Assembly: GCA_015680685.1 (NCBI GenBank)
Contig: MNCI01006929.1
Coordinates: forward strand, 513,318 to 535,425
DNA: 22,108 bases
Reading direction: 5' to 3'
Source of the DNA: Gnetum montanum
Lineage: Eukaryota; Streptophyta; Gnetopsida; Gnetales; Gnetaceae
In this document: one piece after another, positions 10,405-20,277 of the stretch
How the letters are laid out: each line of letters starts with the position of its first letter
Position numbering within the stretch: the first letter of the stretch is position 1
The notes under the pieces: generated by a model
Told to the model about the DNA's origin: nothing
The model's database searches: none
What the model saw: only the letters and a program-made list of their open reading frames with translations
Position numbers and translations under genes: made by a program

Positions 10405-10416
10405 TCGTGGGGGTAT
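10405..10416 (+). promoter_or_regulatory. Polypurine-tract-like site before the LTR
   Basis: The sequence tcgtgggggtat lies directly upstream of a TGT that can start an LTR. A G-run next to TGT is the usual form of the plus-strand primer in plant Ty3-gypsy elements. It is short and not purely purine, so the call rests mainly on its position. Confidence 0.45.
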
Positions 10417-10554
10417 TGTGAAGTGCTAAACAGTTGATGTGTCAACTAGGCCACGTATATGGGACCCCATATATGCGGTCGCATCGACGTAGCCCTATTG
10501 ATGCATCCCTCCATGTGTCAACATGGCCCCATTTATGTGGAGCCTGTTTTAGCC

Positions 10555-10562
10555 TATAAATA
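10555..10562 (+). promoter_or_regulatory. TATA box in candidate LTR
   Basis: A canonical TATAAATA sits about 140 bp into the LTR, downstream of the CGTAT-type units. Transcription would be expected to start near 10590. Confidence 0.5.
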
Positions 10563-10730
10563 AGTGGGCTCCCACCACACTTAGGTACCTTTTTGGCAAT
10601 CATAGTGAAGCAGTTGCAGTTTGTTTCTACAAGAGTTAGAATATTTTCCATGTGCTTGTAGTAGGTGTAAGAAAGGTGTATGGCTCTTTATTTGAGCGCT
10701 GATGTACCTAAGCCCATTGGTGTGAACATC

Positions 10731-10736
10731 AATAAA
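10731..10736 (+). terminator. AATAAA poly(A) signal in candidate LTR
   Basis: A perfect AATAAA lies about 140 bases after the expected start site. This defines an R region in the usual place and fits 3' end formation of the element RNA. Confidence 0.45.
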
Positions 10737-10917
10737 GATGAGCTTTTCAAGCATTCCTTGCAGCAATTGGACTTAGTCATTTGATGCATTTAATAGTTTA
10801 ATATTTCTATGCTTTAATAATTATTTAAGTTTCTATTTTTATTATTTTAATCCCTATCACTCTTTTATAGTTCATAGAAACCATAGGTACGACCATCTCA
10901 AATGTAAACCCAACACT

Positions 10918-10935
10918 TGGCAACCCAGTAACGCT
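10918..10935 (+). other. Primer-binding-site-like sequence
   Basis: TGGCAACCCAGTAACGC begins two bases after the ACA end of the LTR. Plant LTR elements place a TGG-starting site complementary to a tRNA 3' end exactly here. Its first ten bases resemble the TGGCGACTCC form that I recall from Tat/Ogre elements, with changes that include G-to-A. This is a positional call; a search against plant tRNA 3' ends would decide it. Confidence 0.4.
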
Positions 10936-11288
10936 TAACGTCAGGTAACCTAGTAGTGGTTAGGGGATGCTCAAGATGTGCACAAAATATAGGATCAGAT
11001 AATTATGCTAGGAAGAGTTAAGATATAAATTAGGATAATTATAGATTACGTAATATTCTATTCCTTACTTTCCATTCTAAGAATTAGACGCTAGAAGATA
11101 AAGTGAAGAAAGCCATAAAAATCATTTGTCTCAATCTCACTTAACCATCACAATCAAAACACCACAAGTGAGGTTGGGAAGACAATGACTATTCTAACAC
11201 AAGGTTTTTTGGGTTAGGGTCTGGTGTATGCAAAGTGCTTATAGTCTATGGAATTTGACCGAGTCACGTGTGAATGCCAGTGATTCAC
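10936..11288 (+). other. Leader of element B, no gene seen
   Basis: About 350 bases of AT-rich sequence lie between the PBS-like site and the first in-frame ATG of the gag-protease frame. I see no coding pattern. A leader of this size is ordinary for Tat elements. Confidence 0.4.
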
Positions 11289-13885
11289 ATGGTTGGGCGT
11301 AGGGGTACCTAGCCCCTCATCAATAACCAACAAGTCATGAGGATGTATGATTCTAAAGACCCTACCATCATTGAGTGTAGGAAATCTTTGAGAGTCAGAG
11401 TGAAGAGTCTTGATTTTGCAACCATTAATGAAGATTGTTATAACTTCATTTATGCAAAAATGCAATTAGGCATGCCAATTCCCCAAATTTAAGTCAAGGA
11501 CAAAAGGGAGTTTGAGCTTATACACAAGGATGGGAAAGAGTACATCCCATCCCCATATGAAAAAATTCCTCTTAATAATGTATATTCTAGCATCCTATCC
11601 CAAATGATTGTCATAGAAGAAAAAGATGACAAGCCTACCTTGAGGAATAATAGGAAGAGGAGGATGAGTTTAAGGTAGAATATGAGCCTAAAAACATCTT
11701 TGAAGGACTATTCTAACAAACATCCCCCAAAGTCACAAAACCTTTCCCTAATTCTTTTGGTTTCTCCATGGACATGGTGCCATCATTTTCTAGTCCTTCA
11801 TATCCTACTATAGCAGATTCCTCACTAGTTGTAGCCACACATCACACTTGGTCAATGCCACAAACAAGAAAGTATAATTCATCAATGCGATTTACAACAC
11901 AATCTTGATATGTCAAACCATCAATGGTGGCTTTTACCACCACAAATTTGCTAACTACTCACATGGAATCCACCATGGGACCCTTAGCAACATAAGGGTT
12001 GCACACCACATTTGTCCCATTTGTGCCTCAAGTTCTAGCATAAACATCTTTTTCTTTGTTTAGTCCACAAGCCACAGCCATTATGTAACCTTTTCCTTCT
12101 ATCATGCAACCCATAATGAGGCCACCAATCTCACAACAGATGCCACAAACTTATGTACAAACCTCACAAACTATGGGACCATCACAAGGCTTGGATCAAG
12201 CCTTCCAAATGATCCAAGAGCTAATGCAGGAGTTGAAGAGGCTTAAAGCCTCTACCACACAAATCTTCAAGATTATGGACTTCTACCACGATGATCTCAT
12301 AAGTTCTATAGTTCCACCTTTGACACTCCTTCTTGGTGTTCCCATTTTCCAATTTAGAAAATATAATGGAGAAGGTGACCCTAATGCTCACCTTATTACC
12401 TTTCAATCTAAACGTTTGCTCTTGGAACCATGGCCTCATACCATCTTGAGGATTTTCCCCATGTCTTTAACTGGGAAAGTAGTTGATTGGTATCACACAT
12501 TACCTAGAGGGTCTATATCCTCTTTGGAGGACTTAGTAGTCTAGTTTTCCAACCACTTTAAGTAACTTGAAGCCTGACACAATGTTTGACCAACTTATGA
12601 AGGTTAAGTAGGGGACCTTAGAACCTATACAAAAATTCATTCAGTCATGGAAAGAACTACTGAATGAAATACCAGAGCCCATAGTGAGAGCCCACTTGTT
12701 AGCCATATTCAAGAAAGTAGTTAATAACTACATCAAGTTCAAACTGCATCCATGGTATCTTAGCCAAGCATTCTTGTAAACTAAAAATGTTGAGGATGTT
12801 GTGAAGGCTAGCAATGATCCAACCTACATATCATATAAAAACCAACATACTTGAAGAGATAAGAAAAAGAGCAAATAAAAAAACACTATCATAACAATTG
12901 TAAGCAAGGAAACTAAGACCACAAACCAAGGGCCAAGGTTCAATTTGTGCAAGGCCCCCACTAATGACCATAATAACCAACCATCAAATTCTAGGACCAT
13001 TGCATCGACAACAAGTAGAACTAACTTTAAAAGGAAAGACAGGTCTAAATACACTACATTGCCTTTAAAACCATCTAAGTTGCAAGATCAACTATGAAGA
13101 AGTGGACATATGCAACATAAAAAAATGACCAAAGCCACTTGAAAAAAACACAATCGACTATGCGAAATAGCCAAAGATCCCACTTAGGCAATGAAGGATG
13201 ATCTCCAATTGCCTAGATACTTAAAGCTAGTTTTCTTTTGCCATTGTCATCAACTGCTTGGTCATGATACAGACTTTTTCCTTGCACTGAAGGATGACCT
13301 ACAAAGGATCATAGATAGGGGGAAACTAGTCTTAGATGCTTCTAATCTAGTTTGGCAAGAAAACTAATTGATGTAGGTCTAAAAAGACCTGTTGAATGCT
13401 AATGATAGCCCTTATGTTATTTTAGCATTCAACATTGATGACAATTTTAGGCCTACAAGAGAATCATTTATGATTCAAGTACCCCTCTATAATGAAGGAG
13501 CTTCTTTGGCTTCCCATAGCTCAAGATATCCCTTCATTGTGAGAGTACCATCATGAATGCCTCCAAGGGAACCTTTCGTCATCAAGGTCTTGCAACCCAA
13601 CACAACCAAAATAACTATAACCCAAAAAATTGTACAATGATCCCCTATGGTGGCTAATGCCACTGCCTCTTCTTTACAGCCAACGGTTGACAACAAAAAA
13701 ACTATAGCAAAACAAGGGAAGAAACATAAGTAAAAGCTTGATAACAAGGAAGATAAGATGACAAAGGCATGGGAGGAAGTTAGCCCACCAAAGCCCACTC
13801 CCATTTTAGCTATACATATGACCTCTTCTACTCCATCTCCTTCAACCAACAAGCTATGAGAGGATACCAAAGCTCATATAACTGA
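11289..13885 (+). pseudogene. gag: Gag of element B, Tat/Ogre type
   Basis: Role of the family: structural polyprotein. Seen: an ATG at 11289 opens a frame with an unrecognised N-terminal part (to about 11640). A frame change leads to a Pro/Gln-rich linker ending in a Gln-rich helix (MIQELMQELKRL). The capsid-like core then reads FRKYNGEGDPNAHLITF and SLTGKVVDWYHTLPRGSI (12350-12520). A second frame change near 12550 precedes FIQSWKELLNEIPEP. Near 13230-13330 the segment CHCHQLLGHDTDFFLALKDD, followed by a GKLVLD-type ending, matches the Cys/His-rich C-terminal gag segment of Tat elements. A third frame change lies near 13885. Several TAG, TAA and TGA stops are present. The frame is longer than in element A and clearly of a different lineage. 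Confidence 0.7.
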
Positions 13886-14941
13886 AACAACAAGGAAGAG
13901 ACACAACAACCAAAGCCTAAAGCTAAGGTCCACATTTTGAAACTCATGGAGGAAGTAAAGCATAATTGGGGTGATAAGCCCACAACCAATGACAAAAACT
14001 TCCTTAGTATAATGGACCAAGTTAGGCAATCTCTCAAGCAAAAAAACACAACCCTAAGCATATATGACCTGATCATGAATTTCACCACACATCGTGAGGC
14101 ACTAGTTAAAATGTTGAATTCCATACCCATTAGCAAGGATATTCCTGCTAATGAGAAAGCCATCCATGTAATGATGATTCCTCCCTTACTACGGGAGGGG
14201 AATCCAACATCCTTAACATTTTTTGATAGAAAAATTAAGGTTAATCCATAGAATGGTGAAGTGACTATGACCCCTTTATTCATAACCATACACATAGGAA
14301 AATTTAAAATACATCAGATGCATGTTAATGATGGAGTTGCAACCAATGTCATCCCATGCACCATCATTAAACACTTGGACATAACTGAGAAAGTACAATT
14401 GACAACCACCACAGCTCATAAGTCCTTCAATGGATTAAGAGTTACTGTCAAGGGGTCTATCTCCTTGGATTTTGTAGCTAGAGAATAATTCCCTAGAACT
14501 GTCAACTTCTTGGTGGTGGAAGAGACACGAAGATTCAACCTAATCCTAGGAAGATCTTGGTTGGCTCAGTTATGAGTTGTGTCCTTGTCCATACATCAAG
14601 AAATGCACTTTCCTTAAGAGGGAGGTAAAATCATCATTCATGGTGATAATGTGGTTTCCTTCTTTGTCAACAACGTAGACATAGAATATGGGTTCAAAGT
14701 GGAGCTTCAAGAAGAAGCTCCTATCCATGAAGAGCAAACACCCAAGACAACCAACAATGACAATGATAAGTAATAGGATACATTATTGGATGAACTCCCT
14801 TTTAACATCATAAAATAAGGGGATGTGAATATAAGCTTGTACAAAGTATGTCTTACTCACTCCCTAAGCTTGCAAATATTGGAAGAGTCTACATAAGTGA
14901 AGTTTACCTTAACCTTCCTAGGCCTTTATGACAAGATGTGA
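13886..14941 (+). pseudogene. pro: Protease of element B, ends the gag-pro frame
   Basis: Role of the family: retropepsin-like protease. Seen: the segment before the catalytic site, including THREALVKMLNSIPISKDIPA, has the Tat/Ogre pattern in which HREAL is followed by a VxxDI motif. At the active site (14324-14335) the residues are Val-Asn-Asp-Gly, where Asp-Asn-Gly is usual, so the catalytic Asp seems displaced or lost. NVIPCTIIKHL, LILGRSWL and SIHQEMHFP follow, as in the family. The stretch 13937-14251 is open. Stops at about 14249 and 14486 interrupt the rest. The frame ends at 14939-14941 with TGA followed directly by TGA and TAG. No RT follows in any frame that I could read. Confidence 0.68.
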
Positions 14942-15209
14942 TGATAGCCAAGTAGACTTATTTTTTTCAATAACCAAAAATATCAATATAGTTTTTTTCA
15001 ATGTTTACTACTACTATAAATGCATATAATGAAAAATAAAACCAAAGTTTAAATTTAAAGTTAAAATGTCCATAACATACATAGCCATGGTTACATTGTG
15101 TGATAAAAATGTCAAAGAATAATAGCCATCCATAACATAGTCTTGGCTAACCATAGCCATCAACATGAAAACAAAAAAAATAGCCAACAAGCTAAACTAA
15201 ATGAGGCTA
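14942..15209. other. Junction between gag-pro and the antisense gene, no gene seen
   Basis: AT-rich sequence of about 270 bases between the triple stop of gag-pro and the stop codon of the minus-strand gene. This is where RT would begin in an autonomous Tat element, and I find no RT motif. It would serve as 3' sequence for both convergent genes. A + strand taaatgcatataatgaaaaataaaacc run is only AT-rich and not clearly a signal. Confidence 0.4.
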
Positions 15210-18200
15210 CTAAGTCGCATTTAGAGAAGGAAGTGATGGGTCATTTCCACCCTCACCACTACGATCGCCAATGTCTCTTGAGACTTGAAATGCAATAACA
15301 TATAGCCAGTTAGTAACCCATAGCCAAAATCATGAACTAAAACAAAAACAAAAACATAAAATATATCAAACCTAGGGAGATTTCAACTCCATTACTTCCA
15401 TCAGTAGATGGGGAAGGAGTTCCTCTAAACGATGGAGGATCTAGTCCTTCGTGATTTTGACCTAGTCAACATCCCTAAGATCAATGCTAGAAAGAATGTC
15501 AGACTTATCTATAGGAGTCCAAGTTAGAGGCTCATGAGTAGCAATAGCTGTAGAGGTCTTACCTACAATAGTGGTGATACGAAGGGTAGGGCATTGCTCC
15601 ACCTTGAGAGTACTTTTGAAAAGTCAATAATCACTCTCCAGTTGGATCCCCTGAATAAACAAATCTCTCTTGCATCATTTAGCCAATTCCTTCTTAAGCC
15701 CCTTTAGGTAGGGCCCATGATTAACCTTATATTGATGCTTGTGAACCTTTTGTGTCTTACTCCACTCTAGGAACCAAGCACAATGATCCTTTGAGTCCTC
15801 AACCTTTTGGGAGATGAGGTCCTTCTACATATGTTGTTCTGCCATCTCCCATAGGACTGCTAGTTTATACTAAACAACATGCCAATAATGGGCCCATGTG
15901 ACCTCCTTAGTCCATAACTCCCCTAGGTTAGCCACTTGGACTTCCACAAAGGCTTTATGATCTTAGAAATCTCTAATTATATACTCTTGCCTTTGATCCT
16001 TTTCCCTCAAGGCCATAACTTCCTTTCATATGGATTCACTAGACCTCTCTAGCTCCCATGAAGCTTTTTCACATGACATTGCTAAATTAGTGGCAGTGTC
16101 ATATAGCTTCACGGGTACACTAGAGACATCATAGGGAATTCTAGGTAAGGATTCTACCTCCATGTCTCTGCTGGGATCCCACCCCATTGATGGTACTACA
16201 CAAACATAAAATACAACCATAAAACACAACCTTAAATAACCATAATGCAAATAAAGCCTACAACCAAGAAACATAAAGTACAACTGATGCAATCAGTTGA
16301 TGATGTCCTTAACCATCCTATGTAGGAACTCCACCTTTTTTGAAGTCTCTACCCATGGTTTCACATGAAACTTAGGGACGGGAGCTTATGCTAGTGGCTC
16401 AGGAATTACTATAAGCATAATAATCATTGAAAGGTTAGAATGATAGCCAAAGATAGCCAATGAAATATAGTGAAATTGTTAAGGGATAGGCATACCTGGC
16501 TCCTCCTCCTCTTCCTTCTCTGAGATGATGATGGGAGAGGTTCCTAGTACCACACAACCACATAAGGCATCTAGATCATCTACACCAGCATCGACAAGTC
16601 CTTAAACCATAGGTTTCTTTAGGAGTGCCTCTTCTACATGCCTTTGTTCTATGTCCATAGTAGCTTGGGTAGCTATAACCTGATGCTTACCTACAAGCAT
16701 AGCACCTAGAAAACCAGTTAACACATAAAAGCATAAAGTACCCACAAAATTTTAAAACATGAAATAGCCAAATTTAAACAAAGCATACCTACAATTGCAT
16801 ACTTTGATTGCTTAAGCTTAAAATTAAGCTTCTTTTGGGTAAACTGATTTGATGTTGGGGGTGCCTCCTTCATGGGCCTCTTGAGTTTCTCTCTAGATAC
16901 CCCTTTGACCTTCATGCATCATCGTATGGCATCTTGGACATGAGAAAGAAATGAGAGGGGCTCATCATCATTAGTATTATTGGGAGACTCAGACTACCTA
17001 ACATCAAGATTCTTAGTGATGATGGATAATGTTTCATCCATCCCCTCTAGTGGATTTTGGGCCTACACTAGTAGGTAAATGTGCTTTATCCAAGGCTTAG
17101 AAAGTTGGCTTGGGTCTTGGGAAATCCATTGCCCATTCCTCTACACCACCAGAAACTCTACAAACCTCTTTAGATAACCTACAAAAAATGCAAAGTGCAT
17201 GTGCATTATTGTAGAGGTGTCAACACAGAGTCTAAGGATATCCTCTCAAAATCTAGTAGCTAAAGTAGTAGCCTAATCAAATTTGATGCCTTGCATAAGA
17301 CCTTCTTAAAGATCCATCCCTATGGTAGATCAATTACCTTCTTTTTTGATAGTAGTTTGGGGAACACATAAGACCTAAACAAAGAATATGATTCCTTTGC
17401 ATTAAGGTTCATGAAGCTCTCCATTGAAATTGTAATGTGGCCCATGCTAGCACCAAGCCACTCAAGAAATTTGTTTTGATGGCTTCATTTCCTCACTATC
17501 TTGGTGGAAACCTTTGTCCCATCAGTAGGGACAACAAACTACTCATGAAAGAGGCTAGCACCTACATCCACGTTCACCTTAACATCTCATATGATGGTGC
17601 TAAAGTGACCAACCCTCTCATAAAAGGAGTTTATGACATGTAGCATCTCTATAGCAAGAATGGACACAATAGTTTCCATGATTACATCAAGCAAACCTAC
17701 ATATTGGATGTTCACTTGAACATATCCAGGCACCTACCCATTTAGCCACTCATGTGTTGATGTCAGAACACCAAACTTCAAGATGAGGGTATCCTCATGA
17801 CATGAATGTGAAAGTGGTATAATGACATCAGCTGAGGTGGAATGTCCTACAAAGAAAAAACCAAAGGTTAGCATGCATATGAGAAATTTTAACAACCAAG
17901 AAAAGAAATAAAACACTTAAAGCCATATGTTCACCTTTACTTTTCTTTTGCAATGTGGAGGTTCTAGCTACAAGGTTCCAATCCATGCTATCAACATCTA
18001 CCCACTAGTTGTGCATTATCTCATTGTCCTTGCACTTCTTCTATATAAGGTTAAACCTAGTGGTGTATTCATCAAAGTCCCCTCTTAACTATTGATACAC
18101 AAGAGCTCTAATTTGGAAACTCTTATTGAATTTATCCAAAGAATTTTGAGCCACTACCGGGATTTGATCATTGACGATCAAGCCTTGATCATTGGCCTTG

Positions 18201-18281
18201 TACCTGCAAAAAGTGAAATTAATGAACTTAGGTAAGGCAATCGAGCCAAAATCATGAAAGCATTACAATAACCATGTTTAC

Positions 18282-18723
18282 CTTATAGAAAATACATGGT
18301 GCCAAATGGGTTTTGGAATAATGTGTGGGATCTATGGACCACCATCAGAGTATTATTAGTATTATATTGACTATACTCTAGCATCGTCTAGATGTATGAA
18401 AGGTAACATGAACTTATGACATTTACTAGTTCCCCTACAATCTTCAGAAGTGGCTTGTTAATAATATACTTCGTAATTAGGCTAGACACCCAAGGAAATA
18501 GGGTTCCACAATGACCCTGACTACATTCAGGGATATGTGTGACCACAACATCACACTAAAGTTCCTAAGGAGGTAGGCAAAGAAGTCCCTTGCCCTAGGC
18601 TGGAACCACAATGAGAGCTTCCCAAGAGGCATGCCATGTGGTGGGGTATTGGTCTTTAGATGACCAATGTAGCACAAAATACCAACTAACTTCATTATGA
18701 TGAGGATAGGCCTAAAGAAGATC
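18282..18723 (-). other. Exon 2: FCP1/NIF-like (HAD-superfamily) domain
   Basis: The exon opens after an acceptor tttcatatag. It reads RPILIIMKLVGILCYIGHL, where the family has a catalytic Asp in the strand before Gly, so Tyr replaces it here. QPRARDFFAYLLRNFSVMLW follows; this is the RPxxxxF...F.V..WS pattern around HAD motif II. After a frameshift near 18490, NKPLLKI and then NTNNTLMVVHRSH and NPFGTMYF match the end of the FCP1 domain, where NTxLxDDSPxK and NPxxT are usual. The Asp-Asp of that last motif reads Val-His. The fold assignment is by pattern only and no alignment could be run. Confidence 0.55.
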
Positions 18724-18741
18724 CTATATGAAACAAAACAA

Positions 18742-19175
18742 AAACATTGTGACCAATTAAAATTTCTTAACAAGTTAGGAAAACATCCTAGTCAGAGGTG
18801 AAATTAGCCTTTGTAAAAAGCTTTAAGGTGTTTATCCAAATTGGCTTAGGGAATTCCGTAAAAAGACATTATTACAACCTTTCAAAGGAAAAACATTATG
18901 ACTGATTGAAATTACTTAACAAACTTAGACAAAACATCCTAGTCAAAGGTGAAATTAGCCTTTGCAAAAAGCTCTTAGATGTTTATCCAAATTAGTCTAA
19001 GTAATTTCACAAGAAAACATTATTACAACCTTGCATCATGACCAATTAGAATTTCTCAAAACATTTAAGAAAAACTTCCTAAGTCAAAGATGAAATTAGC
19101 CTCTGTAAAAAGCTATTATGTGTTTATCTAAATTAGCTTAAGAAATTCCATAAAATCATTATTACCATAGCCTTT
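18742..19175. repeat. Tandem repeat, about 140-150 bp x 3
   Basis: Three diverged copies start near 18742, 18891 and 19031. Each contains an aacat..tgacc(g)att opening, a tgaaattagcct(t/c)tg block, an aaaagct block, a gtttatc(c/t)aaatta block and attattac near its end. They lie just inside the 3' end of intron 1. Confidence 0.8.
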
Positions 19176-19476
19176 ATAGCCAAAAAATTATACCAAAAAC
19201 TATGTCTTAGTCTAAATTATGCATAAATTTTGAAAAAGGCAAGCATAAGTTTAGAAAAAAAACATCTAAATTATGCAAAGCATGCATAAATCTTAAAAAA
19301 ACAACTAAACTATGCACAAATTTAGAAAAATCATGATAAACTTAGAAAAAATCCATGTAAATAAAGGGTTATTTAAAATAGAAAAAGCTTTTAATCTTCT
19401 AGAAAATCAAAATTAAGCATTGATTTTTATATGTTCACAAAAGAAAAACATAAGTTATACATATCTACCACTTCTA

Positions 19477-19553
19477 TTTTGGGTAATGTACTACAACTAT
19501 GAGTTTTGGGTAATGTACTACAACTATGTGTTTTGGGTAATGTACAACCATAG
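19477..19553. repeat. 27-bp tandem repeat, nearly three copies
   Basis: The unit ttttgggtaatgtactacaa plus ctatgag starts at 19477, 19504 and 19531. The first two copies are almost identical and the third is shortened. Confidence 0.9.
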
Positions 19554-20193
19554 CAAAAAACTCATAAAACAAATTGATTGAGGTTCAAATACCATTTGAG
19601 TGATTCAAGAACCATTTGAAAGCTTAAGTCAAGTCCTATGTAGCCATACTCAGAAAAAATTCAAAACCTTTGCTGTTTATGTAGGAGAAATTTATAATTT
19701 GGACAATAATCCAAAAATGGCACAAACATCTATACTACACATGCCTAATAAAAAATTCATAAAAAATTTCTTGTAAGTCAAATTAGAGTGATTCCACCTC
19801 CATTGGAAAGAGGAAGCCAAAACCTATGCAACCATGATCAAAAAATAGCAAAAAAAGTTTTTTTTTACTTATAAATATTTCACATGAAATTACAAAAGTG
19901 GCACAAACAACCTAACTATGCAACATTAGAAAAATAGCCATAATGTCCTCAATTCAAAGTCAAATTAAACAAGATAACAACCATAGAAAGCTTTTAAAAA
20001 GGGCTATAAACCCATAAGCATTAATGTTATAGATATCCAATGGCTATGCCAAAAAAAATGTACAACTTGGCTTGCTTTCTTATATCAAAACTTCAAAAAT
20101 CTCAAAACCTAAATTTCATATAGCCATTAAGATGGTTGAAAGAGCCAAAATCATTGAAAGCTATTTAAATTCACATCACAATAATGGTGTAGG

Positions 20194-20277
20194 ATTTTGT
20201 TAAAATTTAATTTTAAAAAATCCTAAGGCCTAGANTATTTTGTTAAAATTTAATTTTAAAAAATCCTAAGGCCTAGA
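20194..20277. repeat. Perfect 41-bp direct duplication flanking an undetermined base (N at 20235)
   Basis: Bases 20194-20234 and 20237-20277 are identical, separated only by 'nt'. Such perfection in strongly decayed DNA, with the only N of the window at the join, points to an assembly join of overlapping ends rather than biology. Confidence 0.85.

Larger units (their letters stand above)
1..10915 (+). mobile_element. Element A: decayed Athila/Tat-type Ty3-gypsy LTR retrotransposon, 5' end outside window
   Basis: Seen: on the plus strand, gag, aspartic protease, reverse transcriptase, RNase H and integrase follow in the Ty3-gypsy order. A long spacer, a 951-codon extra frame, a G-rich tract and an LTR-like block come after. 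The window opens inside gag, so the 5' LTR, primer site and gag start are missing. Known: RT and integrase wording such as LDGYSGYNQI, CNAPATFQ, LNYTTTENEL and GIDFM is characteristic of the Athila/Tat branch, whose members often carry an extra frame after pol. Inferred: the extra frame and the LTR belong to the same element. They could instead be a neighbouring insertion, because no second LTR copy is present to prove the boundaries. About 90 in-frame stops make it non-coding today. Confidence 0.7.
10417..10915 (+). repeat. Candidate LTR (about 499 bp), TGT...ACA ends
   Basis: The block begins TGTGAAG after the G-rich tract and ends CCAACA just before a PBS-like sequence, giving TGT...ACA termini. 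Inside it are a CpG-rich array of CGTAT-type units (10451-10545), a TATAAATA box (10555-10562) and an AATAAA signal (10731-10736), in the order expected for U3, R and U5. No second copy lies in the window, so identity as an LTR is inferred from structure. It may be the 3' LTR of element A, the 5' LTR of element B, or one LTR shared by both. Confidence 0.55.

Noticed and set aside
13828-14295. 155-residue open frame on the minus strand.
   Set aside because: It lies opposite the element B protease segment with recognisable Tat motifs on the plus strand.
16915-17240. An additional small gene on the minus strand around 16718-17240.
   Set aside because: These frames fall inside exon 4 of the antisense gene and continue it after local frame changes.
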